Source of the DNA: Hepsetus odoe
Taxonomy: Eukaryota; Chordata; Actinopteri; Characiformes; Hepsetidae
Assembly (NCBI GenBank): GCA_017165825.1
Contig: CM029367.1
Location: 10,679,906-10,743,905 of the forward strand
Reading direction: 5' to 3'
DNA: 64,000 nt
Positions 21,901 through 32,527 of the stretch are shown here, piece by piece (the first letter of the stretch is position 1; each line of letters begins with the position of its first letter). Under the pieces are notes generated by a model. The model saw only the letters and a program-made list of their open reading frames with translations, had not been told where the DNA came from and searched no databases. Both the position numbers and the translations under genes were made by a program.

Positions 21901-22936
21901 AGTGTAAGTTGTATCTGTACTGTTTCTCCACAACTTTGCTGTTTATTGCTTGTTCGGGTTTCAGCCTGAAACTGGCTCTCTAGTGTCTGAGAATTAAGGT
22001 GTGTTTTTCTTCCTCCTGCTTCCATGTCTAGCTCTCTCACGGTTTCACCTCCTTTGTGCCATTTCTACTCCTTTGCGCTCCAGCATCTTCAAACGGCTCA
22101 CTGCCACAGGTTTACTCTCCCCTGTAGCCTGACTCTCGTAAAAGTGCACTTTTCTTTTGCTCTCTTACCTCCTCTGCCTCTTCAGTGCAGACGGGTTTTC
22201 ATGCTCCGCTGAACTTCACTTTCCTGAAAAGAAATGGAGGGGTCTCCAGCAGCACCCTCTGTTAATTGCAAGTCACTGTGGCTTAATGCTAGACTGCACT
22301 GTTCTCTCCTTCTGCCATGCCAGTGCATCGTCTGCCATGGGGAGAACATGCTGGCATTCTAGCTTGGATAACAGCACAAGCATCCCTTCATAGCTGTTTT
22401 TTTTTTGTATAAATAATTTAAAGCATTGGGGGATACGAATCAGCTCTTGTTAGTTAATTTTCCATAAAACCATGACATTGAAATGTGCAATAAATGTTGC
22501 TGAATTATTTAGTTTGTGTTTCTCTTGGTTGACCTGATATCTATTTTCAAGTGCCACACCAGGATAACGTGAGAAATCAGGGCATCCTCACCTTGTTTCA
22601 CTTTCATATAATGTACTGTCAGAGAGACCAGAGAAATAATGACTTATCTTGATAGTAACTATCCTGTTTGTACTTCTTCTTGAAGTTCTTGCAGTATAAT
22701 TTTGGATTGAGTGGGTGTATGGACAGCCTTTATTCTTCTGCCACAAATATGTCATTTGCCAACATTAGAAAGTTAATAAAATAATGTATACCATTCTATA
22801 AGTCATTTATTATAACTTATGCATTACCATTACTCCATTACATTTATAACAAAACCAGCAGAAACGTCAGTCTGTGTGAAGCCCAGTCACTTTGAAAGTT
22901 CCCGGACCTCATTTTATACCATGTGGTCAAGTATAC
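18956..22936. other. CSMD intron, no gene seen
   Basis: AT-rich intron sequence with an (AAT)n patch at 20463-20500. Slightly GC-richer, non-repetitive blocks (for example 19810-20450 and 22020-22350) show no domain in any frame. Confidence 0.6.
20463..20500. repeat. (AAT)n microsatellite
   Basis: Imperfect run of AAT/ATA units. Confidence 0.8.
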
Positions 22937-23085
22937 ATTTCTCTAGGAACACACAACATCAACCTTCTTCACAGTTCTCTAGGAACACACTAGACCAAAG
23001 TTTTTCACAGTTTTAATGGAACACACTAAACCAACCTTTGTCACATTTCTCCCGGAATACATTTCACCGACCTTCCTCACTGTCT
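22937..23085. repeat. 36-bp minisatellite, four units
   Basis: The core GGAAC/GGAAT recurs at 22946, 22982, 23018 and 23054, exactly 36 bases apart, each within a unit of the form CACA-TTTCTCTAGGAACACAC-ACCAACCTT. Because 36 is divisible by three, one frame repeats a 12-residue motif (FSRNTxxxPSSQ), but a TAA interrupts it at the third unit. I see no evidence that it is coding. Confidence 0.85.
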
Positions 23086-24465
23086 TCTGCAGGGGTAATA
23101 AACTTAATGGCACAGGAAGATTTCCTCTTTACCCCACGTCTGTTATAAACACATGCTACCTTGCCTTTATTGCCACTGTCTGCAGAAGTGCAGAAGTCAA
23201 GTACTTTTCTTTTTTTTGTTGAGCATTTTCACTCACAGCCAACATTATTCATAGAGTCATGCTTTTAACATCAAAACAGTTTCAGTGTTGAATTTGGGTA
23301 AAAGAATGCTTACATCTCAGAAACACATTGCCCAAAATGTAGGTCTGATTAGATTTTTTCAACGACTGTACAGAGACCCCTTCTAATGATTTAGTGACCT
23401 CACCAGGTTAACAGCCCACACTGATTGTACGTCAGTGTATGTCCATTATGCTTGTGTGCATTTACCATTTGAAGTGTAACTGTTCTGTCAGTAGGAGTTT
23501 AACTGGCACCTGAAGCAAAGAAAACAAATTGTCAGGAAAAATAAATATAGCATCTCATTGTGCAGGGAGTGAAATATCACCAGAGCCTAGTTAGAGCTCA
23601 AAAACTCACACCCCACAGTTTCAGACTGTCGCAGCCGTCTCTCCTTGAGCCCCTCATGATGAACTCCAGACAAAGTCATGAACTGAGCTCATACCACATG
23701 ACAGAAAGTTTACATGCCTGAAAATCCAACAGCCGGATGTGAGTGGAAGTTTTAATAGGCACTCCAGAGGAAGTAGACAGAAAAAAGAAAATATATAAAA
23801 TGAAGAAATAGCTGTTGGTAAAGAACAAAACATCCGGAGCTGTACTGATTTTCCTTCATAATAAGGTCAATATTAATAGGCATAGCTGTTGTTAACTCTC
23901 TCAATCTGTCTCTGTCTTCTGCCTGTGACATCATCTATGCACTTCAGTGTGTAGCAACAAATACCCTGAATGTAGTGTAACATTTACATTGCCATAACTA
24001 ACAGAAATGAAAGAGAATTATTCATTTTATATAGCAGGTGTTTCCCTCTTCTGTATACTGTTATTATATTATCATTAGTGGTGGAGTGAAGTAGCACTTA
24101 TTTAAAGGAGAACTCCTCCAATATTCATAAAGTGTACAGATATTGAGAGCGATTTGATGTGTAATGCCACATTATAGAACATTTGAGTTCTTCTGAATAA
24201 AAAGATCTGAAAGGAAATTATTATGATTGTTTCTTGGTGCCATTTAGATTTGGTCTTAAGCAGATTTTTTTAATACCTGCTCGCTGGGTGGGTGGGATGA
24301 ACTTGCAGGACACTGCAGAGCTAAATAATGCCCCCCATTATTTATTTCTTTTTTCATTTTCAGATTTCCAACTTTTTTGCCATCATCATAGTTACATATG
24401 GAAATGCTGTAAATGTAGCTCTAGGTTTTAAAGGGTTGATCCTAATGCCAGTATGGACAATTAAG
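23086..24465. other. CSMD intron, no feature seen
   Basis: AT-rich, without recognisable genes or repeats. Confidence 0.6.
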
Positions 24466-24648
24466 TCACATTTTTAATGGAATTGCTGTCGAGAAAACCT
24501 TTGAAAAATCTTTCTTGAGATACTTCTTGGCCCAGTCTTCATGTTTCAGCTTCTGTGTCTTGTTCAGTGGTGGTCGGGTTTCAGCCCTGCTTACCTTGGC
24601 CATGTCTCTGAGCACTGAACACCTTGTTCTTCTGGACACTCCAGATAG
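24466..24648 (-). pseudogene. Tc1-like transposase, middle part (left half of a transposon split by a Gypsy insertion)
   Basis: The minus strand reads 'LSGVSRRTRCSVLRDMAKVS', 'RAETRPPLNKTQKLKHEDWA', 'KKYLKKDFSKVF'. This is the end of the DNA-binding region and the start of the catalytic core of a fish Tc1-like transposase. After SKVF, where the conserved WTDE catalytic motif is expected, the sequence diverges, so the rest of the core is lost. Its N-terminal half is at 28830-29164, on the other side of the LTR element. Confidence 0.8.
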
Positions 24649-24929
24649 TGTCATGGTTATACTCGAGAGGCAAGGCACACACGCGTTTCTCTAACGGGGA
24701 CATGTTTATTTCAAAACTATGACACAAAACACAACGCCGTAACTTACGGTGCAGACAGACAGTAAGGACGGTGAACGGACAACACTGGGTCGGACTGGCA
24801 GGCTATTTGTGTGTGGTTGTCCAGGTGTGGGTGATCAGTGGTGATGATTAAGAGTGCTCGTGAAAGCCCGGTCAGTACTCCGGGGACGGGGACCTCTCCC
24901 CTGGCCTGGGTACCGTGGTGGGCGTGACA
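24649..24929 (-). repeat. 3' LTR of the Gypsy element
   Basis: 281 bases bounded by TGTCA/TGACA inverted ends. The minus strand shows a polyadenylation-type GAAATAAACATG and is preceded by a polypurine tract. About 80 percent similar by eye to the repeat at 28557-28824. Confidence 0.88.
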
Positions 24930-24956
24930 TCACCCCCCCTCCAGATCTCCGACGCC

Positions 24957-25735
24957 TCACCACGCGCTTCTCCCGACCCCCACCGGCGGATGTTGTGAGC
25001 CTGTTGTGTTGAGGGGCCAGCCTGTTTGGGCAGGCTGGCGAGGGTAGTTGGCTGTGGCAGTCGGTGCCGTGAGTTGAGGTCGCAGGGGCATGTCCTCGTG
25101 GCTTTGACCCAACTGGCGCTCTTCTCCGGCCCGTAACCCTCCCAATCCACCAGGTATTGAAGTTCTCACGCCGGGCCGGGAGTCCAGGAGCGCGTGACTT
25201 TGCAGTGGACTGACCTTTTCCCGTGACTTCATGAGGGGGTTCAGCTTCTCCCACCAAAAGTGCCAGGGGACCCCGGGACGAGGGCCTGGAGGAGGGAAAC
25301 GTGGGAAACAGGTTGTGTGCATGTGACAGGCAGCGGAGACAGGCGATCGGATTGACTTCTTGGCCTCACCGAAAGCCGCCTCCAATGAACCCAGTTGAGT
25401 TTACTAGGGGCAACAGGTAGGCTGATGGGTCACGGTAGAGCGGAGACACACCCAATCGTTTGAAGTTAGGGGCCTTCATTTGACGCCATCGGCTTGTTGG
25501 CGGTGCGCGACCGCCTGCGCGGAGCGTGGCGCGGGCTTTCCCACACGCACTGGTTCTTCGGGAACCAGGCGTCGATGCTTGGGATCTCCGCTGGTGTGGC
25601 AGGTGGAACAGGAAGCCGACTAGGCCCTAACATCGCCCTGTGGCCACCGCAGTATTTTCGTTCAGCTGTTCCTCTCTGTGCGGACGCATCGCCCGTGCCT
25701 GGAGGGCCGAGAAGTGTGGGCCTGGCTCTGACCAA
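24957..25735 (-). pseudogene. Gypsy integrase C-terminus and chromodomain, frame-shifted
   Basis: From right to left the minus strand shows an integrase C-terminal stretch (IPSIDAWFPKNQCVWES near 25520-25590), a Pro-rich linker ('FPPPGPRPGVPWHF'), then 'LLDSRPGVR' and 'MDWEGYGPEKSASWV', the aromatic cage segment of a chromodomain. In chromoviruses this domain reads histone marks to target integration. The pieces fall in different frames, so the protein cannot be made. The family is recognised from the WEGYGPE signature. Confidence 0.8.
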
Positions 25736-26599
25736 CCGGAGGGCGGAGGCGTTCGCACGAAGATTCGATCAGGGGCACCTGATGGGACGGAGGTGCTCTT
25801 CGCCCCGCCGGATGTCCTGCTTGACGTCCCATTGCACTGGGCTGCTAATACAGTAGGGTTAACACGGGCCCTGGCTGCACCCTCCCTGGAAGGCTCGGCG
25901 GCGTGAGAGCGCCGCCCGCATTTTAGTTCGAAGCGCAGCGTCAGGTGAAATCGAAGGCAAAGCCAGCCCACGCTCAGGCTGGAGCCGCTGCCAGCCGATA
26001 TACTGACATGGTTTGGAGTAATCAGGAAGGGGCGCGAGCTTCTGTTGCGCCACACCTGGCGTGCCTTTATTGCTGGCGCGAGTTCCCTGCCGCCACGCCG
26101 TGGAATTGACTTCATTACGTTAATTTACGAGAAGAAGCGTACAGGAACAAGTCTCTGGTTGCCCAGGGTAATTGCATATGTTCACTTCAGACCTAATTCT
26201 CCTCGATGCATCGACTGACCATCGAACAGCCTGTCCGTCTGGCAGCCGTGAGGATAGGCGCCGGAGTGAATCTCGCCTGAGGTTCGTGCCGCCGCTGCGC
26301 CTCTCTTCGTGCGCTCCACTTCAGAGCTGGGGAAGCATTTCTTTAGCAGGGTGCAGCAAAGGGGCTGTCGCGTACTAAAGTTTGAACAACCACTATAGAA
26401 ATTTAGCAACCCTAGAAAGCTTGCATAACTGGCCTGATGGTGCTGTCTGGCTGTTGGTAATAGTTACTTTTTGTTGAACCTATCCGACTCTTTGTCTCAG
26501 ATTTCACCCAAAGGAAACCCTCTGTGAGATGGAACTTGCACTTTCCGCCACGCACAACTCCACGCTGAGGAGGAGTGGAACGGACTTCATGTACCTGGT

Positions 26600-26680
26600 G
26601 ACATGAAACAGGTTTTTGGAATAAATCAGGATGTCGTCCAGGTGAGGTTACTCATAAACCGCACCAACATGTCCTCAGGA
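26600..26680 (-). pseudogene. Gypsy reverse transcriptase active-site remnant
   Basis: Minus-strand reading gives 'LDDILIYSKN' at about 26612-26642, the catalytic Y-L-D-D box of Ty3/Gypsy RT (first residue here His rather than Tyr). Frames around it are broken, so only the signature can be supported. Confidence 0.7.
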
Positions 26681-28556
26681 TGCGTCGCGGATAAACGGAC
26701 TGGAAGACGGAGGGGGCGTTCTGAGTTTATTAATGGCTACTTTGTACACAGCACGACTCGTCGTCAGGCTAAAGGCCGCTCTTCCACTGCGCTCTCCAAT
26801 CCTCACCAGGTTGCAAAATTATTCGGCGCAGAGATCCAATTTAGAAAGATGGTGGCCCTCGGTTGCTCGAGAGCCGACGAACAAGGGAGAGGGTAGCGGA
26901 ATTCCTAACGGTGACGCGCATTCAGTCTCGAGCACCCATGCAAGGTCGGGAACTGCCGCCCTTCTTCCACTAAGAAACCCGCGAGGCCGTATGTGAGGTG
27001 GGATGGCAATGCATGAACCCTCTGTCGAGGGCTCTCTGCACAGGCTTCCTTCCATCAGCTCGCTCTCGGCTCAGAGAGAGGATAGATGTGCTGAGCGTAG
27101 AGGAGGGCTCTGGCTGAGTTCAATCACACCCATGGCTGTGAGGAGGGTAGGAGTTGAGTGGGACTCCTTGGACTGAAGACTCACCATGGATGTATTTTCA
27201 CTCAGGATAGGACATGGAGATATGGAGCTGAGTGGGCTTCAGGCATGTGAGAGGTAACGGAGTGAGGGTGTTACAGTGCAAAGAGCAACTGGGGACCAGG
27301 ATCTTATTTTTCCTGTCCTCTCCAGTTCAGGGACCGGGTTAGGGACTCCAAAGCACGGATGCTCAGAAGTAATGACTGGTGATCTGAAAGCAGTACGCAC
27401 AGGACAAGGTTTCAGTGTGCGTTAGCAGCTGAACGGTGAGAGGACTGGTGACCAGTGACACTTTACTCTGCTCAGCTGTCGCCATCGATCAGCTTTCACG
27501 TGACAATTTAAGCCAGATAGACAAGGAGGGACGTGCAGCAGAAGTACCAGGGGAGAGATGAAGTTGGTCGACCCAGAATTTATCAACGCTGAAACACAAA
27601 AACAGACATCAGCACAGTTTATTAGATACTTGGAACGGAAATTGATTAGACAATTCAGAAGAGGTTTGACTACCAGCGCCTTTAGCCGCCAGGGCCGCAG
27701 TCCTTCGCCTGCGTCCCGGCTCTCAGTTGGTACAAACGAGAGCCCATTAGGATGCAGCGAAGCCTCTCTGCCTCAGAGAGGTGAATCCGCCCAGATCCAT
27801 GGCCCAGGGGGACGCTTGCGCGGACTGACGTGTCAGGCGGCCGAGCGCTGCTGGCGCGTACGGGCGTGGCTCCTCACGAGGCCAAAGTCGCGTATGCGGC
27901 CCAGACGAATTGCCGGTGAAGAGTTCATCCAGGCTTAACTTCGCCTCGGCAGGTGAGCCCTGTATGAATGTCCTGCGAGGCTTCTCCCAACCGCTAACAC
28001 AGCTGGTAATGCGAAGCGAGGGCATACCCGCGACGGAGTTGTTCCCGTTTCATATGCAGGCGCGCATCCTCTCTGGGACTCGCCGTGAGCTGGCACCAAC
28101 ACCGCCCTGGCAGTGGGGACGAAAGCTTATCAGAGCAGCTCACTGTCTCGCCCACCGCTAGTTCAGACCCACTGCTCCCCACTCAGGCGCACGCGACCGT
28201 GGCGCCTCTGATCACTGCCCTATTTTCTCCACCTCCGCTAACCAGATGCCATTGTCCAGTGATATGTTAAAACAACTGTACGCCGCACATGCACCTGGAT
28301 CAGCCTCTCGCAGCTGCCTCCGGGTGAGAGCACAGCCATCATGGCGACGGTTGGGCAACACAGAGTGCGTGGAAAGGTCATGCCAAGTTCGGTCCAGTCC
28401 GAGATGAGCAACACCATGAGTGGTTGGAGCATCGCCTTAACCTGGAAGTCATCTGCCCAGGATCCTTCGTGATCTCGGATCTCACGGTCGGCTCACACCG
28501 CATTTCTGCCGAAATTTCAAAGTCACGCGCCTCGTTGGCTCGAAGGTCCGCTCATC
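26681..28556 (-). other. Remaining Gypsy interior (protease/gag side), not readable
   Basis: This part should hold the start of pol and gag, but I recognise no zinc knuckle or protease motif. The composition changes at about 27060-27560 (less GC-rich, with repeated GAGTTGAGTGGG-like words), suggesting a rearrangement or a further insertion. Confidence 0.4.
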
Positions 28557-28824
28557 TGCCGCTGGTTATACTCTAGGAGGCAAGGTACACACGAAGGCTT
28601 TACCAGGAGCATCGCGAGCCAAAAACTATGACACAAACACAACGCCCAGAACGACGGTGCAGACAGACAGTATGGACGGTGAACGGACAACACAATGGAC
28701 TGGCAGGTTATTTGTGTGTGGGTTGTCCAGGTGAGGGTGATTGCGGTGATGATTAAGAGTAAGCTCGTGAAAGCTCGTCACTCCGGGGACGGGACCTCCT
28801 GGCCTGGCACTGTAGCAAGGAAGA
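28557..28824 (-). repeat. 5' LTR of the Gypsy element
   Basis: Aligns collinearly with 24649-24929, with several small indels. Its outer end (U3 start on the minus strand) has lost the clean TGTCACGCCC sequence. No convincing tRNA primer-binding site was recognised next to it. Confidence 0.82.
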
Positions 28825-28829
28825 GATAG

Positions 28830-29164
28830 GTTCAGTGCTGAACAGTGCGTGGACAGACTGCGGGTTCCTGAAAGTTTATGCTACATTCTTTCTCAAATCT
28901 TTGGCAGTTAATTTGCGTCTGTATATTTTCTGATCGAGCTTTATTTAATTTTTTTTTTTTTATGCTTCCCTGTTGACTATTTGCAACAAACCATTTGATG
29001 GTTCTGTTATCATGTTGTGCTGTGTCCCTGGATCGCTCTGAAAGATGTTTTAATATTTTTGACTTCTCAGAATCAGTTCTCTTTTTCTGCCCATTTTGTG
29101 TGAGGAAAAGAAGCTGCCTAATAATCATGCACACTTGGAGATAGGTCTGATAAAATGGGGACAC
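28830..29164 (-). pseudogene. Tc1-like transposase, N-terminal part (right half of the split transposon)
   Basis: The minus-strand frame contains 'SKILKHLSERSRDTAQHDNR' and 'TIKWFVANSQQGS', characteristic of the N-terminal helix-turn-helix region of a fish Tc1-like transposase family. It continues, frame-shifted, to a phrase that in relatives directly precedes LSGVSR, found at 24466-24648. The 4.2 kb Gypsy element thus interrupts one reading unit. Confidence 0.78.
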
Positions 29165-30250
29165 TTCTCATTACATAATAAACACATATGGCTAAATCCA
29201 CCAGCACTGTTATACATGTTAGGAGTTGGAATATGTGTAATAAAATGATACTCAATAAAATACGACTTTCGTTTATTAACTGTGCACATAATGTCTGTTG
29301 ATTTTGTGTGCACATGACTAAAATCATGACTAAATTTGAGTATTTAACAACAGTAAGAGGTTAACACCAGTAGCCAATAGTGTGAATTATGCAACAGAGA
29401 GGGTGTCCATCTTGTTGTTATGCAGTTATGTTATGCACTTTTTCAGTGATCTTCAACCCCTTTCATCACTGGCAGCAAAACCACTTTTGCCCACTATTTG
29501 AATGATGGACTGCTTCAGCAACACTGCAGGAAAGTGGATTGGGAGTGGCATGCTGAGTAGTGTGTAGGATAATGTAATCCAGTAGTTTTGCTGGACATTC
29601 TTCTTGCTGTCACCTGCATGTCATATACCGTTAGCTGCAGTGAGTGGTGAACACTGTCCTAAAAATAAGCTCCACAATGGGCTCCTGTGGGAAGAAAACC
29701 GACTTGAATGAAAGGTTTGAGTAGTTCACAATTGTAGATACTTCCAACACAAGAGTTGGCAGCTTAAATCCAGTAAGAGGAGCTAAGTGACTGGGTTTTC
29801 CTTATAAAGTGGCCAGAGAGTTTAGCTTATAATATTAGGCCTGCTTTTCTATCAGAATCCACACAGATAATTGCATCTATTTTGTGGCGTCATTTAGGGT
29901 ATGGAAAGGGAGCCTTTGTCTTAGGCTAACATAAAAAATGCCTGCAGCTTTAATAGCACCCAGGGGGCTTTACAGAACATTCACTTGCATGCTGGCCTCC
30001 CCCCAGCCTCAATTTACAGCAACATGTGTAATTTTATTCTGCAAATTGCTTTTGTAACTGCCATTGCAAAATTTGTCAAAAGTCTAACACCTACTGAATT
30101 CATCTTGTAATGATTAGTAAATGCAATGCTGTAACTTCTCCCATTCGAATTTGTTTCTTCATTCGATCTGTATATTTGATGTCCACGTTCTTTCGGGTTG
30201 ATGAACGCTCACGCCTCTCTGGAAATGAGAATTTTGACATTTCTCTGCAG
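29165..30250. other. End of the large CSMD intron
   Basis: AT-rich, no gene or clear repeat seen. Confidence 0.6.
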
Positions 30251-30343
30251 GCTCACTGGCATGAATCTGCCATCGCCTGTCATCAGTAGCAAGAACTGGC
30301 TGCGGCTGCACTTCACGTCCGGGACAGCGTTCATCGACGGAAA
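30251..30343 (+). CDS. csmd1/csmd3: CSMD exon C: last part of the CUB begun in exon B, with a 2-base insertion and unclear end
   Basis: The acceptor is TTCTCTGCAG. The first base completes the split Trp of exon B, followed by LTGMNLPSPVISSKNWLRLH, FTS. Directly after FTS two extra bases (30321-30322) shift the frame; in the shifted frame the family sequence resumes as DSVHRRK up to 30343. Without the shift, a TGA follows at 30345. The family exon should continue about six more codons (to FxAQxQ) and end in phase 1. Here only a loosely similar stretch to about 30363 follows, and neither possible donor (AAA|GTGATT or weaker GT sites downstream) is good. So the exon is recognisable but disabled, or misassembled. 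Confidence 0.8.
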
Positions 30344-30420
30344 GTGATTGGAAAAGCCCAGCACTGTTGTGGTGGAGTGGGGGCCGCTTGCAGTGAGGCA
30401 GATGCCCTCACTTCCTGTCT

Positions 30421-30429
30421 TCCTCTCTC

Positions 30430-30478
<49 letters not shown>

Positions 30479-30480
30479 AG
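30421..30480. repeat. (CT)n microsatellite ending in CAG
   Basis: A 57-base pyrimidine run, TCTCTCTC with few interruptions, ends CTCTCTCAG. It begins about 60-80 bases after exon C and mimics a strong splice acceptor. Confidence 0.92.
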
Positions 30481-32449
30481 TTGGCCTGGCAGATGTGGGA
30501 CGCTTGGCAAGCGAGTGACGGCGTGTCGCCTGGCATGCTGTCCTGTAACATGGCTAAATATGACATCTTGGCTTGTCTTGGCAACTCCATGCTGAAGGAC
30601 CTGAGCTGCTGCTGTGGACAGCAACACAACCCCCTCTCGATCCTATAAAAGTGGGAAATAAACTGCATAAAACCGCAGAGGAATTTACATCATTCCCACA
30701 TGAATAACACAAAATGAGGCATTTTTATATTGTTTCCATGAAATGAGTTGATGATCGAGCATGCAATTTGCATAATGAGTACGGCGATACGGCTCGGCCC
30801 GCTAGGCCTGTGATCTGAGAATGTGAATTTTGAGTTTCATACAGATCTTGATGTTTTCTTTTCATGTGACAGGAATATAGATTGTTTGGTGGAAAAGACC
30901 TACTTTTCGGTGCTCACAATTTATAATGCATTATTCTGCGAATAGCATAAATGTATACTGTTAACAGATTGCATGCGATACAATTATATGAAGCTCATTG
31001 TTGAGCCTGTATCGCATAGGCGAAAGCATTCTGGGTTAAAAGGAAAGCACATAAACTAAAATCTTGTGCTTTTCACCCAGCTGCTTTACCCATGTGCGAT
31101 CCAGTTAATCTTTCAAGAAGAAGGAAACAATATCTTTCACCCCCATTAAAGTCACAGATAAGTGATGTCATATCTGGGAGGAAATTATAAATGAATTTGT
31201 TCCCATGATTTTGGTCATAATTGGTATCCCATGCAGCATAATTAATGGATTGCAACTTAAAGCTGTGCCAAAATTTTCATTGGCACAGATAACGAGAGAG
31301 TGGCGGGGGCTATCCCACAGACAGGTGATTCCTGTATGAAACGCTATAGTGCAGAGTGTGAGTATACACTGCACAAACTAAAAGTATCCAGACAACACAC
31401 TAATTAGTGAACTTAACCTCTCCTGTTTCCCCTCAATATTTAAGTACAGGTATGTCACTTTGCATGCAAGTTTGTCTCATCTCCAGAAAAGCACTGGCAG
31501 TGGCACACAGGCTCTGTAATACCATGTTAATACAAAGCAGAAGAGGAGTGAAGCTCCCATGAACATTGATCTTAGACCTGGGAGTGCATTCCTGAAGGGC
31601 CGGGTGGTGATCCATCTTGTATTCCTGGGATGTGAGTTGAGGGGAAGGGACTGAATCTTCATGGTGGATCAGATGGATTGGGACAGAACATTGATGGTTT
31701 TGATCAAAGCCATCTGAAATCAATGGTAACTGGATTTCACTGAGCAAAGTGCTGATGCAGTTATTCACTAACGTGCCAGAGGAATCCACATTCAAATTCA
31801 CCCTCTGAGCTTCTGATAGCCTCATGTGCTAGTTGAGGTCTAACTCTGGGAAGGAATTTGGATAACTCATGAATTAATAATTAAAAAAAGGATAAATAAA
31901 TAAAATACAAAATGGCCTTACATTCCCACTTAAATAAATTTTTTTGTTGCTGTCATAATAAAACTGGAAGCAGAAATAGCAACAAAACACTGAGAACTTG
32001 CAATGCAATATAATGTTATTAAAATAATAGTTTTAAACCATTTCTACTGTAGAATTTATGATTGTGTTTAAATCTGGTAGGAAATAGGTTTCCTCTAGAT
32101 GAAAATGTTTGAGACTTTTGAGTGTCCAGAATTTCAGACACAATCACAGCCCTGTGTGGTTCAGGGTTCTGTCACTTCTGCATTCGCCACACAAGCTTCT
32201 TCCCCCAGGCCACAGAGTTAACATTCCAGTGCTCTCTAGAAACCTCGTTGATGAGGGAGAGCACACCTGAAGCCAGAACAGCTCTTCCAGGGTTACATAC
32301 TAGTGCCAAGAGAGGTGTTTGCACATTATACCACTCTGGTAGTCTGATAATTTTTTGCTAATTGCACAAATGGATTATAACATGCCCTACATTTTCTATC
32401 AGCACACTTCAACCCTACCTCAATCATCCCTGGCTTTCTTCTTCAACAG
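30481..32449. other. CSMD intron between exons C and D
   Basis: Non-coding. A block at 30740-30830 (GCATGCAATTTGCATAATG and a GC-rich tail) could be a conserved non-coding element. The open frames at 31433-31825 and 32122-32361 have no recognisable domain. Confidence 0.5.
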
Positions 32450-32527
32450 TGGCTAGCTACCATTATTTGAAGTCCAGAGGGGTCAAAATGCTGCCAAATA
32501 AAGACACAAATCACAAAAATGCTGTCT
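32450..32527 (+). CDS. csmd1/csmd3: CSMD exon D: linker after the CUB domain (partly diverged)
   Basis: The acceptor is CTTCTTCAACAG and the donor T|GTAAGT. At 78 bases it has exactly the length expected for this family exon (26 codons, phase 1 to 1). The second half is clearly conserved: LKSRGVKMLPNKDTNHKNAV. The first seven codons read ASYHY where the family has a KKAIE-type sequence; shifting the frame by one base restores the T-I part, so a pair of compensating indels is likely. The last base joins exon E to make Leu (T|TG) followed by SQGG. Confidence 0.82.

Larger units (their letters stand above)
24649..28824 (-). mobile_element. Ty3/Gypsy chromodomain LTR retrotransposon, degenerate, inserted into the Tc1-like element
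   Basis: Two direct repeats of about 270-280 bases lie at 24649-24929 and 28557-28824; both contain GGCAAGG-ACACACG, AACTATGACACAAA-CACAACGCC and GACGGTGAACGGACAACAC. The left copy has perfect TGTCA...TGACA ends. A polypurine tract (GGAGGGGGGGTGA read on the minus strand) adjoins it at 24930-24942, so the element reads right to left. The interior keeps pol motifs, an RT box near 26612-26642 and an integrase C-terminus with chromodomain near 25000-25200, but is shorter (3.6 kb) than a complete element and full of indels. AGATAG on both sides (24643-24648 and 28824-28829) is a candidate target duplication. Confidence 0.88.

Noticed and set aside
22937..23085. Possible CRISPR-like array (regular 36-bp spacing)
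   Set aside because: Vertebrate context; units are contiguous with no distinct spacers and vary throughout, so it is a minisatellite.
25466..26115. Several overlapping 80-160 codon frames on both strands in a GC-rich block
   Set aside because: They come from the degenerate Gypsy integrase region; GC-rich sequence has few stops. Only the minus-strand motifs are family-like.
30331..30627. 98-codon minus-strand frame rich in Arg-Glu
   Set aside because: Translation of the CT microsatellite and flanks.
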